Part shown: positions 25,190 through 34,316 of the stretch, piece after piece
How positions within the stretch are numbered: position 1 is the stretch's first letter
Layout of the letters: each line of letters begins with the position of its first letter
DNA from: Pacificispira sp002696645
GTDB taxonomy: Bacteria > Pseudomonadota > Alphaproteobacteria > UBA8366 > Aestuariispiraceae
DNA: 64,000 nt
Reading direction: 5' to 3'
Assembly (NCBI RefSeq): GCF_048892425.1
Contig: NZ_JBLZHU010000002.1
Span: 558,001-622,000, forward strand
The notes under the pieces: generated by a model
Told to the model about the DNA's origin: nothing
The model's database searches: none
Seen by the model: only the letters and a program-made list of their open reading frames with translations
Made by a program: the position numbers and the translations under genes

Positions 25190-25204
25190 TGCGACGCATT
25201 CTCA
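25190..25204. promoter_or_regulatory. Fur/ECF-type site before the TonB receptor
   Basis: TGCGACGCATTCTCA lies about 60 bp before the receptor start codon. Its right half ATTCTCA fits an iron-regulator half-site well, the left half poorly. A 10-bp palindrome CTCTATAGAG is nearby at 25173-25182. It may be a Fur-family site or part of the FecI-dependent promoter. Confidence 0.35.
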
Positions 25205-25262
25205 ATATTTGACTGTGTGCGGTTGCTATCGAGATGACACTTAAAGGCGGAGATTTGGTGCG

Positions 25263-27704
25263 ATGGTGGGGGTGAATAAAACGGCATGCGTTGGCAATCG
25301 GGGAAAGGTTCTGGCCGCCGCGCTGATGGTGACAACGGCTCTGGCGACGACCCTTGTCGTTTCCCCGGCACTGGCACAACAAGCCATGGCAGCGACGCCC
25401 AAAGTTGCCCAGCTCCAAGGCGAGCAAAACTTTGACATTCCGGCCCAACCCCTGACCGACGCCCTGGTCGCCTTTGGCCAACAATCCGGCGTCCAAGTCA
25501 CGGTCGACGGCACAGTGGCACGAGACGTCTCCGCCCCCGCCGTGCAGGGCATAATGACAAGCGAGCAAGCCCTCCGCCAACTCCTCGCCGGCAGCGGTCT
25601 CACTTACACCATGTCGGGATCGACTGTCGCCATCGAAAAACTTGCACAAGGCAAGGACGGGACAATTGTACTGGACCCCGTCACCGTAGAGGGTCAGGCG
25701 GAATCGGCCTATGGCCCAGTCGAAGGGTATGTCGCTCACCGCAGCGCGACCGGAACAAAGACAGATACGCCATTGATCGAAGTGCCGCGGTCCATCTCCG
25801 TAATAACTGCAGACCAAATATCTGACTTGAACATCCAATCGGTTGATCAATCACTGCGCTACACATCAGGCGTAGCGACAGAACAACGTGGCGTGGATCT
25901 GAGCCGTTCCGATTTCGTGATAAGGGGGTTCTCCGGGGATACTTACGTCAACGGAATGCGGGGCGAAACCGGGTCCTACGCTTTTGCAAACCATGAAGTT
26001 TATGGTTTCGAACGCGTGGAGGTACTCAAAGGACCAGCATCGACACTATACGGCTCAGGCAACCCTGGAGGCATCGTCAATCTTGTCACCAAACGCCCAA
26101 TGGACGAGTTTCATTCGGAAGTTGGTGGAGAGGCAGGAACATTCAGTCAGCATGGCGGAAAGTTCGACATTGGTGGGCCGATCGATGATGCAAAAAACCT
26201 CCTAGTTCGTTTCACAGGTCTGGTTCGAGATGGCCATACGCAAATCGATTTTACAGACGACAAGCGACTCTACCTGGCTCCGGCTTTCACCTGGAATCCG
26301 TCGGAAGACACAACGTTCACTATTCTGAGCAGCTATCAGAAAGACGACACGGTAGATGCACAATTTTTGCCAGCTTCTGGCACTCTATTTTCAAATCCAA
26401 ATGGAACCATTTCGTCAAACCTAAACACCGGGGAACCGGATTTCGACAAGTTCGTAATCTCGGAATACTCCCTTGGATACGATCTTAATCATCATATTAA
26501 TAGTGGTTGGGAAATTAACCATGACCTGAGATACACCCATTCCGATTTGAACTATAAAGATGTTTATTCTTTGAGATTCCTAGCAGACAATAGAACGCTG
26601 CAGCGGCGCGTGTTCGTGGCAGATGAAAATAGTTGGTCATTGACCACCGATACAAATACGCAAGTTCGAGCTGACTTCGGCCCCACCTCTCATACGATGC
26701 TCGTAGGAGCGGACTACAAGAAAACAGCATTAGCGCAAGTCTTTGCTGATGGCGCCGCGCCTGGCCTCGATGCGTTCTCCCCAGTCTATGGACAGTCGAT
26801 TACGGTACCATCACCGTATCTGGACCAAGATCAGGATTCATACCAAGTCGGCGTCTACGTTCAGGATCAAGTAAAGTTCTATGAAAAATTTATACTAACG
26901 TTTGGTGGACGACATGACTGGGCGGGGATTGACACTACTAACAACTTCTCCGGCTCAACCACGCGACAGAGGGATTCTGCGTTTACCGGGCATGCGGGAC
27001 TAACCTATCTCTTCGGCAACGGAGTCGCACCCTACATCAGCTATGCGGAGTCATTCGATCCGATTGGCGGAACTGACGCAGGCGGAAATCCGTTCGCGCC
27101 GACCACAGGTACGCAGTATGAGATTGGTGTTAAATTTCAACCAGAAAACTCGAACACTCTCGCCACAGTTTCTCTGTTTGAGTTAACTCAGAAAAATTTG
27201 CCGACAGCGGACCCCAACAACCCCGGCTTTCGTACACAGACTGGTGAAATAAGATCTCGAGGTGTAGAGCTGGAAATTAAACATAACGTTACAGAAGAAT
27301 TGAACCTGACAGGCGCATATAGCTTCACCGACGCTGAGATTACAAAGAGTAATGATGGAACACTAGGATTTCGCCCTTATGGAGTTCCAAAGCACCTGTT
27401 TTCTATCTGGGCAGATTATTCAGCGCAAAGCGGTGCGCTGGATGGCTTCGGTCTTGGTGCAGGCTATAGATATGCAAGCTCAACGCTCGACAGCTCAAAT
27501 ACGCTGACGGTTCCGGGCTACGGAATTTTTGACGCCGCTCTACATTATGACGTGCCGAATGGAACGTTCGAAGGTTTCCGACTGTCCCTCAATGCGGCCA
27601 ATCTACTCGATAAAGAGTACATATCAACGTGCAGAAGCAGTGATAGAAACTGCTTCTTCGGGAGCCGCCGGACAGTCACAGCAAACATCACATACCGCTG
27701 GTAA
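25263..27704 (+). CDS. TonB-dependent siderophore receptor with STN signalling domain
   Basis: An 813-residue outer-membrane transducer. A long signal peptide ends at A-L-A-Q near residue 40. An STN domain spans about residues 55-125 (F-D-I-P-A-Q-P-L-x-x-A-L start), which contacts FecR. A plug domain (V-P-R-S-I-S-V-I-T near residue 178, G-N-P-G-G-I-V-N-L-V-T-K-R near residue 266) precedes the barrel, which ends in Y-R-W. Ligand is presumably a ferric siderophore of the FpvA/FoxA type. Composition changes within the gene: 40 of 60 G/C at 25441-25500 against 21 of 60 at 26521-26580, so the barrel may have a different origin from the STN part. Confidence 0.92.
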   Translation: MVGVNKTACVGNRGKVLAAALMVTTALATTLVVSPALAQQAMAATPKVAQLQGEQNFDIPAQPLTDALVAFGQQSGVQVTVDGTVARDVSAPAVQGIMTSEQALRQLLAGSGLTYTMSGSTVAIEKLAQGKDGTIVLDPVTVEGQAESAYGPVEGYVAHRSATGTKTDTPLIEVPRSISVITADQISDLNIQSVDQSLRYTSGVATEQRGVDLSRSDFVIRGFSGDTYVNGMRGETGSYAFANHEVYGFERVEVLKGPASTLYGSGNPGGIVNLVTKRPMDEFHSEVGGEAGTFSQHGGKFDIGGPIDDAKNLLVRFTGLVRDGHTQIDFTDDKRLYLAPAFTWNPSEDTTFTILSSYQKDDTVDAQFLPASGTLFSNPNGTISSNLNTGEPDFDKFVISEYSLGYDLNHHINSGWEINHDLRYTHSDLNYKDVYSLRFLADNRTLQRRVFVADENSWSLTTDTNTQVRADFGPTSHTMLVGADYKKTALAQVFADGAAPGLDAFSPVYGQSITVPSPYLDQDQDSYQVGVYVQDQVKFYEKFILTFGGRHDWAGIDTTNNFSGSTTRQRDSAFTGHAGLTYLFGNGVAPYISYAESFDPIGGTDAGGNPFAPTTGTQYEIGVKFQPENSNTLATVSLFELTQKNLPTADPNNPGFRTQTGEIRSRGVELEIKHNVTEELNLTGAYSFTDAEITKSNDGTLGFRPYGVPKHLFSIWADYSAQSGALDGFGLGAGYRYASSTLDSSNTLTVPGYGIFDAALHYDVPNGTFEGFRLSLNAANLLDKEYISTCRSSDRNCFFGSRRTVTANITYRW

Positions 27705-27710
27705 TAAGAT

Positions 27711-28067
27711 ATGGCGAGCCAAGAAGTGGTATGGCGGGCCGGCGTGATAGCCAAACCTTTCCGATCCCTAGATTACCTTCGCAGGGCCGTCGCAGCCCAT
27801 CCGACCATTATCCGCTGGTTGCTAGCCGGTCCGGGAGAGGTGGTCGCAGCGTTGCTGATCACGATGTCGATGCCTGTTTGGTTTCCGCAAGGCGTGGCCG
27901 GAGTGAACCATGTCGCTTGGCCGACGATCTTGGCGCCATTGGTCTGGGGGCTGCTGTTCACGTATGCATGCGTGGACGAAAACCTACTCCGTTGCGCCAC
28001 GATAACGGCCGGCATCATCGCTGTATGTGGTTTGCTAAGCGTATTCGCCATTGCGGGATGGGTGTGA
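27711..28067 (+). CDS. DUF3649-like iron-uptake membrane protein
   Basis: A 118-residue protein with three hydrophobic segments (about residues 38-60, 68-85 and 92-117). It fits the DUF3649 family, which is regularly found next to TonB siderophore receptors together with PepSY-type and DUF3325 proteins. It begins 6 nt after the receptor gene, so it is in the same transcript. The exact role in iron uptake is unknown. Confidence 0.75.
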   Translation: MASQEVVWRAGVIAKPFRSLDYLRRAVAAHPTIIRWLLAGPGEVVAALLITMSMPVWFPQGVAGVNHVAWPTILAPLVWGLLFTYACVDENLLRCATITAGIIAVCGLLSVFAIAGWV

Positions 28068-28194
28068 TGATATCCTCGCTCAGCCACCCCTCTTACCGAC
28101 CTTCTCACTTGGATCAAGGGAGGAGAGGATCGACGCAATGCTCGATCCAATTCCTCTTCCATTCCAGGGAATGGGGTCGAGAAAGAGGCTACTC

Positions 28195-29775
28195 ATGACT
28201 GCTTTCACGCAAACGCAGTTGAAACGTCTGATGGCTGTGCACGGTTGGTCCGGAACTGTCCTTGGACTGCTGCTCTATGCCGTCGTATTGACCGGCATCG
28301 TAGTTGTGTTCGCACATGAACTAGAGGTGTGGTCCATCGGTGGCACGAGCCATTCACATCCATTTGGTCCGGGCCTGGACGCCAAGGTACGGCCTTTCAT
28401 CGACAAGATGAGCAAGGGCTATCAGAGGGAGATCAGTATCAACGACGGCATTCGCGGCGAATTAACCGTGTTCCCGCACGCCAACGTGCTGAACTCCGCC
28501 ACTGGTTGGAATGAGGCTTATGGGAGCATGTTCATCCTCAATGCAGACACGGGTGAACTGCTCCAGAGGCGCGACGGCTTCGTCTACCACGACACCCATT
28601 GGTACGTCGACAGCGCGCTTGAACACTTCTTAGTCGATCTACATGTCCAATTGTATGTGCCCTCGCCTTGGGGATTGATTTTGACAGGCGTGCTGGGGCT
28701 TCTGATGATCTCAACTGGGATCAGCGGTTTGATCTTGCATCGGCACATGATCCGCGATCTGTTCGTTCCCGAACGTAGTGGACAACGGCTTGTGTCATTC
28801 CGCGACCGCCACGTACTAGCAGGTACTTGGGGCCTTATCTTCGCTTTTCTTCTTGGATTCACAGGAGCGTACTTCAGTTTTTCGGGGACGGTAGTCTATC
28901 CGCTACTGCTCGAGACCGCTTTCGGCGGCGACCAGGACAAGGCGAGCGAAACGCTATACGCGCCACTGGTTATGTCGGATCCAAGCTCTGCGCGGCTCGC
29001 AAGTCTGGATGAAATGATAGCCGACTCGACCATGCGTGCGGGTGCGCCTGTTAATTTCATCTCGATCAAGAACTACGGACGCCGAGATGCTGTGGTGCGG
29101 ATATATCACCCAGCTCCGTCTGGTGAACTAGTCTACAAGCAGACCGTCTATGACGGCACCACGGGCGCGTTCCAATATTTCAAACCAGACGTTGGCCGGC
29201 TACCGTCTAGCGGGTCATTGATCAATGGACTGATGTGGCCCCTGCATACCGGTGATTTCGCCGGCGTGCTGTCGAAAGCCGTTTGGGTTGGGTTGGGTTC
29301 CGCCATGGCGTTCGTGGTGATCTCGGGCCTCCGGCTGTGGGTGCGCCGGCGCGAAGACGAGCCCCTGTGGCAGCGCTTCGGGCGTGCGGTGACCGTCGTC
29401 GGCTACGGTCTCCCGGTAGCCATGCTCATGTGCGCCTATGCCTACTTCCTGGCGCTCGGGGCAGCGGCGGATGAATTTTGGTGGACCCCGGCCGGCTTCC
29501 TGATCGGGCTCACACCGGGCGTGGTGCCGGGGTTCGTGGCGAGGGACGAAGACAGCTTGCGCCGGTTCTATCGTCTTCTTTTGGGTATCGGCCTGATCCT
29601 GCTGCCTGTCGTCCGAATGGCGACCGGCGGCCTCGACTGGGCGACCGCCATCGCTCAGGGTCAAGGCACCGTGCTGTCGGTCGACCTGACGCTGCTCCTC
29701 TTGGGGGCGGGCCTTGTGTGGTGGGCACGGCGGATGCACGCGCTTCCGACACCCGAACCGACACCGGCGGAATGA
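28195..29775 (+). CDS. PepSY-associated transmembrane protein (PiuB-like)
   Basis: A 526-residue inner-membrane protein of the PepSY_TM family. The start M-x-x-L-M-A-V-H-G-W-S-G and first helix are typical. Four or more large hydrophobic segments follow, with H-W-Y-V-D and R-H-M-I-R-D-L-F-V-P motifs between them and three extra C-terminal helices. Family members are proposed ferric-siderophore reductases in the inner membrane. The ATG at 28195 follows AAAGAGG; a longer frame from a TTG at 28051 overlaps DUF3649 and lacks family similarity. Confidence 0.83.
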   Translation: MTAFTQTQLKRLMAVHGWSGTVLGLLLYAVVLTGIVVVFAHELEVWSIGGTSHSHPFGPGLDAKVRPFIDKMSKGYQREISINDGIRGELTVFPHANVLNSATGWNEAYGSMFILNADTGELLQRRDGFVYHDTHWYVDSALEHFLVDLHVQLYVPSPWGLILTGVLGLLMISTGISGLILHRHMIRDLFVPERSGQRLVSFRDRHVLAGTWGLIFAFLLGFTGAYFSFSGTVVYPLLLETAFGGDQDKASETLYAPLVMSDPSSARLASLDEMIADSTMRAGAPVNFISIKNYGRRDAVVRIYHPAPSGELVYKQTVYDGTTGAFQYFKPDVGRLPSSGSLINGLMWPLHTGDFAGVLSKAVWVGLGSAMAFVVISGLRLWVRRREDEPLWQRFGRAVTVVGYGLPVAMLMCAYAYFLALGAAADEFWWTPAGFLIGLTPGVVPGFVARDEDSLRRFYRLLLGIGLILLPVVRMATGGLDWATAIAQGQGTVLSVDLTLLLLGAGLVWWARRMHALPTPEPTPAE

Positions 29776-29785
29776 CGGAGGATAC

Positions 29786-30340
29786 ATGGATACCCTCACC
29801 GTCATCGCCGGGCTTTGTATAAGCACAGCCGTCCTCGTCTATCTCGCCCATACGGACCCGAAACGTCGGCGCGTGTTTGGTCGTCCCCCATACGAGAAGC
29901 GCAGACGGGTGTGGTCGTCCCTCTTCATCCTGTCGGTGCCGGGCATATGGCTCCTGATGTCGGGGAACGGTGCCGGATTCACCATCTGGCTGGGCGGGCT
30001 AACCGTCGTCGGCTGGGGAGTCGCCGCCACAAACCCGGCGCGCGCCGAGGCGTGGCGCGCAACAGCCCAAGCCTGTTTGAACAGAACAGGCCGCATCACC
30101 GTTCTTGGCTGGTCGAGCTTCGTTTCGGCCGCGCGGAGCGCTCGTGCGGTCACCGTATTCCTTCGAGACGGCACCGAACGCATAGCCGCACTGGAAGCAC
30201 GGATCAATCAACTGGAATCCGAGGTTCAAAGAATAAAATCTGCGCCGCAACGCCTCCAAGCCATCGATGTCGAGACCAGTGGCCGAAACACACTCAAGGT
30301 TCAAGAACGATTACTCGGTCGCGAGGCAGTGGGACAATGA
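29786..30340 (+). CDS. DUF3325-like membrane protein with C-terminal coiled coil
   Basis: A 184-residue protein. The first 85 residues carry three hydrophobic segments and the motif Y-L-A-H-T-D-P-K-R-R-R-V, matching DUF3325, the usual third partner of DUF3649 and PepSY proteins in siderophore loci. The C-terminal 60 residues form a heptad-like coiled coil (R-I-A-A-L-E-A-R-I-N-Q-L-E-S-E-V) not needed in the short family members. GGAGG precedes the ATG by 5 nt and the gene starts 10 nt after the PepSY gene. It ends the iron-uptake operon. Confidence 0.72.
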   Translation: MDTLTVIAGLCISTAVLVYLAHTDPKRRRVFGRPPYEKRRRVWSSLFILSVPGIWLLMSGNGAGFTIWLGGLTVVGWGVAATNPARAEAWRATAQACLNRTGRITVLGWSSFVSAARSARAVTVFLRDGTERIAALEARINQLESEVQRIKSAPQRLQAIDVETSGRNTLKVQERLLGREAVGQ

Positions 30341-30680
30341 CCTTTTCCTTGTGCGTTTATCCATATCTTCCGTCAACAGAAGCGTCAGAGCGGGCGCACT
30401 AGGGCAAAAAGTTGTGACACCTCGCATTGGGATTTCGGCTTTGGCCGGTTGACCCGCTTGGTCGTCACGCAGCCGGCACGCCAGCCAAATCGCCAGCCAG
30501 CCTGCTGCCCCTTTACTTCTTATCGGTCCGGTTTCTGCGCGTGCTTTCCTTCCCGATTGTGATGATCCGGTCGGATCATCAAAACCGTCAAAAAAATATC
30601 GCTGATCACTTTGACATGACGATGATTTCGTTGCTTTCTAGCGCTTGCGAAATCAACGTATGGCAATTTAGGGATTTGGT
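30341..30680. promoter_or_regulatory. Gap upstream of the cyclodeaminase operon with a TGATGATCCG dyad
   Basis: No gene is seen in this 340-bp stretch. TGATGATCCG (30560-30569) and CGGATCATCA (30572-30581) form a perfect 10-bp inverted repeat with a 2-bp centre about 100 bp before the ornithine-cyclodeaminase-like gene. Its symmetry and lack of a following T-run on the plus strand favour an operator over a terminator. Confidence 0.5.
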
Positions 30681-31688
30681 ATGGCACGGCATGAGATTGA
30701 GTATCTGGGCAAGGCGGACATTGATGCGATTGCGCTGACGGATGAGGAAATACTGGCGGCGATTGAACAGGGATTGATCGCAGCCGGGCAGGGCAAAACA
30801 GTGATTGAACCCCGCATGCATCTGACGCCAGACCCCGCCTTTAATGGCCATTTCAACGTGCTGCGTGGTTATGTTGAGCCGCTGGGCTATGCCGGGGTGA
30901 AGATCGTCGGCGATTATGTCGATAACTATAAGCAGGGACTGCCGTCGGAACTGGCGCTGCTGAATTTGTTCGACCCTCGCACCGGCATGCCAAAGGCTGT
31001 GATTGATGCTGCCGGGATCACCGATATGCGCACGGGCGCCTTGACGGCGCTGGGCGCGAAATGGCTGGCACCGAAGAACCCGCGCGTGCTGGGTCATGTT
31101 GGGGCCCGTGGCACGGCCTATTGGAATGTTCGTCTGTTGGATCATCTGTTTGATTTCGAAGAAATCCGCGTCCATTCCCGCCGCAAGGAAAGCCGCGATG
31201 CCTTTGGCGAGAAGCTGAGCCGGGATCTGGGCAAGAAAGTAATCGTCACGGAAGATTGGGAAACCTGTCTGAAAGACGCTGATATCATGATCGAAGCCAC
31301 CCGGCTGAACGAACCTACACCGATGTTTCAGCGGTCCTGGGTCAAGCCCGGCACGCTGGTCGTTCCCTATGGCACGATGAGCAGCCTGCCGCTGGATTTC
31401 ACCGACGGGTTCGATAAATTCGTGATGGATGATCTGGGTCAAATGCGGGCCGGAAGCCTGGGCGCGCTGCGCCCGCAAATCAATGCCGGGAAGATCACAG
31501 AAGAAAGCTTTTATGCGGAAATCGGTGAAATTGCCGCCGGCCTGAAGCCGGGCCGTGAGTCCGATGAGGAGACGATCCTGTTCTGGCATCGCGGCATGTC
31601 GACGGGTGATATCGCGCTGGGGGCCGCCATTCTGGAAAAGGCCCGCAAAATGGGTGTGACGCAGAACCTGCTCTATCGGGAAGACTGA
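30681..31688 (+). CDS. Ornithine cyclodeaminase/mu-crystallin-family protein
   Basis: A 335-residue NAD-dependent enzyme of the ornithine cyclodeaminase/mu-crystallin family. P-R-M-H-L and the G-V-K-I-V-G-D-Y stretch form the substrate pocket, T-D-M-R-T-G-A-L-T-A is conserved near residue 115, and a Rossmann segment G-H-V-G-A-R-G-T-A lies near residue 138. Family members perform ornithine cyclodeamination, ketimine reduction or alanine dehydrogenation. Here it is the first of three genes with a lyase-fold protein and a glutaminase, all nitrogen-handling. Confidence 0.83.
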   Translation: MARHEIEYLGKADIDAIALTDEEILAAIEQGLIAAGQGKTVIEPRMHLTPDPAFNGHFNVLRGYVEPLGYAGVKIVGDYVDNYKQGLPSELALLNLFDPRTGMPKAVIDAAGITDMRTGALTALGAKWLAPKNPRVLGHVGARGTAYWNVRLLDHLFDFEEIRVHSRRKESRDAFGEKLSRDLGKKVIVTEDWETCLKDADIMIEATRLNEPTPMFQRSWVKPGTLVVPYGTMSSLPLDFTDGFDKFVMDDLGQMRAGSLGALRPQINAGKITEESFYAEIGEIAAGLKPGRESDEETILFWHRGMSTGDIALGAAILEKARKMGVTQNLLYRED

Positions 31689-31689
31689 T

Positions 31690-33201
31690 ATGACCCCGCT
31701 GGTTCTGGATGGCCGATCCCTTACCATTGAAGACCTGGCCCAAGCAGCGGTCATGGGGCGCCTGCTGGATCTGGATCCGGCGGGCCTTTCAGAGATGGCA
31801 AGGGCGCGCGGCCTGATCGACCGGGCGATTGAGGATAAGGTTCCGGTCTATGGCGTCACTACGGGCCTGGGCGCGCGGGTGACAGAAGTCCTGGATGCCA
31901 AGACCCTGGCGGATTTTTCGCAACAGACCCTGCTGGGTCGCGCCCATGCAGTGGGGCCGCCCGACCGGGTGGAAAACATCCGGGCCAGCATGATCGTGCG
32001 GCTGAATACACTGCTGAAGGGGTATTCCGGGGCCAGTCCCGCTGTTGCCCATCACTTACTGGCCTGCCTGAATGCGGGGCTGACGCCGGTGGTGGGGTCC
32101 TTGGGCTCCATCGGGGCGGCGGATCTGATCCGCAATGCCACGATCGGCCTGTGTCTGACCGGGCAGGGGGAAATGCAGAACGCTGATGGCAAGACTGGAC
32201 CTGCCGTACAAATGATGCGGGACCATGGCATAGAGCCGCTGGTTCTGGGCCCCCGCGATGGGCTGGCCCTGGCCAATCACTCAAGTTGTGCCGCTGGCGC
32301 TGCGGCCCTTGCCGTGTCACAGGCGGAAACCGTCTTCGATGCACTGCAAACAGCCGGGGCTCTGTCGATGGAGGCGTTTCGCGCCAATCTGGCCCCGATC
32401 TCCGACGGTGTTTTGGGAGCAAAGCCCCTGCCGGGCCAAAGCCGTGCCGCGGCGGACCTGCATGCGAAGTTAAAAGGCAGCCTGTTGTATCAGGAAGGAG
32501 CCGCCCGGCGTTTGCAGGATCCGATCTCTCTGCGCAACATTCCCCAGATCCACGGGGCGCTGGCGGCTGCGCTGGATGTCGCGCGGATCACGGTGGAAAT
32601 TGAACTCAACGGGTCCAGTGACAATCCGGTGACATTGCTGGCAGAAGATCGGATCGTGTCGGGCGGGGCCTATTTCACCGCGGAACTGACTCACGTTATT
32701 GAAGCGATCAGCCGGGCTTTCGTGCATGTCACGGTGGCTCAGGTCGCGCGGGTGTCAAAACACTTAAATCCGGTATTCAGCAATCTACCGACATTCCTGG
32801 CAAAATCGCAAAGCGGATCCAATGGTTTTGCGCCGGTGATGAAGGTTGTGGAATCGCTGCTGTCGGAAGTGCAGCATGCGGCGCAGCCGGTCGCCCTGTG
32901 GCCCAGCATCAATGCCAATGGGGTGGAAGATTGTCTGACCAATTCTCCCACGGCGGTCAGCGCGTTGGCACAGGTGGTTGACCATGCAAGAATGTTGACG
33001 GCGATTGAACTGATCGTCGCGGCCCAGGCGGTGGAGTTGCGCGGCGCAGCGGATCAGATGGGCCCCTGGCTGACCGCCAGCCTGGCGCGGATTCGCGAAA
33101 CCTCCGCCCCCTTGGTAGATGATCGACCGCTTGGGGGGGATATTATGACGCTGGCGCACCGCATCGCGACCGGCGATCTTCAAGGCCCCAATCGTGAATG
33201 A
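31690..33201 (+). CDS. Ammonia-lyase-fold protein lacking MIO and catalytic Tyr
   Basis: A 503-residue homologue of histidine/phenylalanine ammonia-lyases. Y54-G-V-T-T-G and N-G-S-S-D-N-P are conserved. The MIO tripeptide Ala-Ser-Gly, expected after G-S-x-G, reads Ser140-Ile141-Gly142 in GSLGSIGAADL, so the cyclised cofactor cannot form in the usual way. The catalytic Tyr in Q-D-x-Y-S-L-R is Ile279 (QDPISLRNIPQ). The frame is intact and the fold motifs are well kept, so this is a coherent variant rather than a decaying gene. Reaction unknown. It starts 1 nt after the cyclodeaminase gene's stop and overlaps glutaminase by 8 nt. Confidence 0.8.
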   Translation: MTPLVLDGRSLTIEDLAQAAVMGRLLDLDPAGLSEMARARGLIDRAIEDKVPVYGVTTGLGARVTEVLDAKTLADFSQQTLLGRAHAVGPPDRVENIRASMIVRLNTLLKGYSGASPAVAHHLLACLNAGLTPVVGSLGSIGAADLIRNATIGLCLTGQGEMQNADGKTGPAVQMMRDHGIEPLVLGPRDGLALANHSSCAAGAAALAVSQAETVFDALQTAGALSMEAFRANLAPISDGVLGAKPLPGQSRAAADLHAKLKGSLLYQEGAARRLQDPISLRNIPQIHGALAAALDVARITVEIELNGSSDNPVTLLAEDRIVSGGAYFTAELTHVIEAISRAFVHVTVAQVARVSKHLNPVFSNLPTFLAKSQSGSNGFAPVMKVVESLLSEVQHAAQPVALWPSINANGVEDCLTNSPTAVSALAQVVDHARMLTAIELIVAAQAVELRGAADQMGPWLTASLARIRETSAPLVDDRPLGGDIMTLAHRIATGDLQGPNRE

Positions 33202-34126
33202 CCTACAGGGCATAATCGACCAGATCGTCACGGATATGCGTGCCATCCCAGATCGGGGGAAGGTTGCAACCTATATTCCAGGGCTCGCCAGCGCGGACCC
33301 GTCCCGTTTCGCCATCGCCGTAGCGACCGCACAGGGGGAGATGCTGACCGGCGGCGATGCCGATATCGGTTTCTCTATCCAGTCAATTTCCAAGGTCTTC
33401 TCGCTGACCCTGGCGCTGGGCAAGATTGGCGATCACCTATGGAAGCGGGTCGGGCGGGAACCGTCTGGCTCTGCCTTCAATTCCATCGTTCAGTTGGAAC
33501 GGGAACAGGGCATTCCCCGCAATCCCTTCATCAATGCCGGGGCGATTGTCATCAATGATGTCAATCTGGCCGGCCATCATGCCAAGGAAGCGATTGGCGA
33601 GATCATCCGGTTCATGCGGTATCTGTCCGGCGACGACACCATTACCATAAATGAGGAAATTGCTAAGTCGGAAGCAGAAACGGGCTTCCGCAACATCGCA
33701 TTGGCCAATTACATCCGCGCCTTTGGCAATCTGGAAAATCCTGTGGACCGGGTATTGGGCACCTATTTCCATCAATGCGCCATAGAGATGAATTGCCAGC
33801 AGCTTGCCCTGGCAGGGCGGTTTCTGATGCTGGACGGGCGTCATCCTGATGGTGGCTATGTCGTGTCCCAGGCCAGGGCGCGGCGCATCAATGCCCTGAT
33901 GCTGACATGCGGGCATTACGATGCATCGGGCGATTTCGCCTTCCGTGTCGGTATTCCCGGGAAATCCGGTGTCGGTGGCGGCATTCTGGCCATCGTTCCC
34001 GGCAAGGCCTCCATCGCCGTCTGGTCGCCTGGCCTGAACGAAGTCGGCAATTCCAAACTGGGCACCATCGCTCTGGAACGCCTGTCCACCGCCATGAATT
34101 GGACCGTTTTCACTGCAGATCGGTGA
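33194..34126 (+). CDS. glsA: Glutaminase
   Basis: A 310-residue serine-dependent glutaminase of the beta-lactamase-like fold, hydrolysing glutamine to glutamate and ammonia. The nucleophile motif S-I-Q-S-I-S-K-V-F (S-x-x-K) is near residue 63, and N-P-F-I-N-A-G-A-I near residue 111, as are G-K-S-G-V-G-G-G-I near residue 256. The start is GTG at 33194, overlapping the preceding gene by 8 nt, which implies translational coupling. Length is normal. Confidence 0.93.
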   Translation: MNDLQGIIDQIVTDMRAIPDRGKVATYIPGLASADPSRFAIAVATAQGEMLTGGDADIGFSIQSISKVFSLTLALGKIGDHLWKRVGREPSGSAFNSIVQLEREQGIPRNPFINAGAIVINDVNLAGHHAKEAIGEIIRFMRYLSGDDTITINEEIAKSEAETGFRNIALANYIRAFGNLENPVDRVLGTYFHQCAIEMNCQQLALAGRFLMLDGRHPDGGYVVSQARARRINALMLTCGHYDASGDFAFRVGIPGKSGVGGGILAIVPGKASIAVWSPGLNEVGNSKLGTIALERLSTAMNWTVFTADR

Positions 34127-34149
34127 GGAGGTTTGTTTCTCCGCTACTC

Positions 34150-34232
34150 CTGACTTGATCCGGGGCTTAGGGGCGGCTGTCATGATCTATGTGAGTTGCC
34201 CTGGACTCCCGCCAGCGCGGACGTGACGGAAT
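34150..34232. repeat. Degenerate REP-like unit
   Basis: This stretch contains TGACTTGATCCGGGG, then CCCTGGACTCCCGCC and GCGCGG with TGACGGAA. These follow the order and spacing of the better-preserved units at 55518-55691. It appears to be a decayed copy of the same intergenic repeat family. Confidence 0.5.
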
Positions 34233-34316
34233 TCTTATTCTGCATATCTCTTATCCTTAGGAGCGACTGCAAGTCAGGTGCGTTGCGGAGCGGGCTTGCG
34301 AAAATACAATTTCTCT

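Noticed and set aside
29478..29851. Short frames antisense and alternate to the PepSY protein end
   Set aside because: Arg/Pro-rich translations typical of off-frame reading in GC-rich DNA; the PepSY and DUF3325 frames explain the region.
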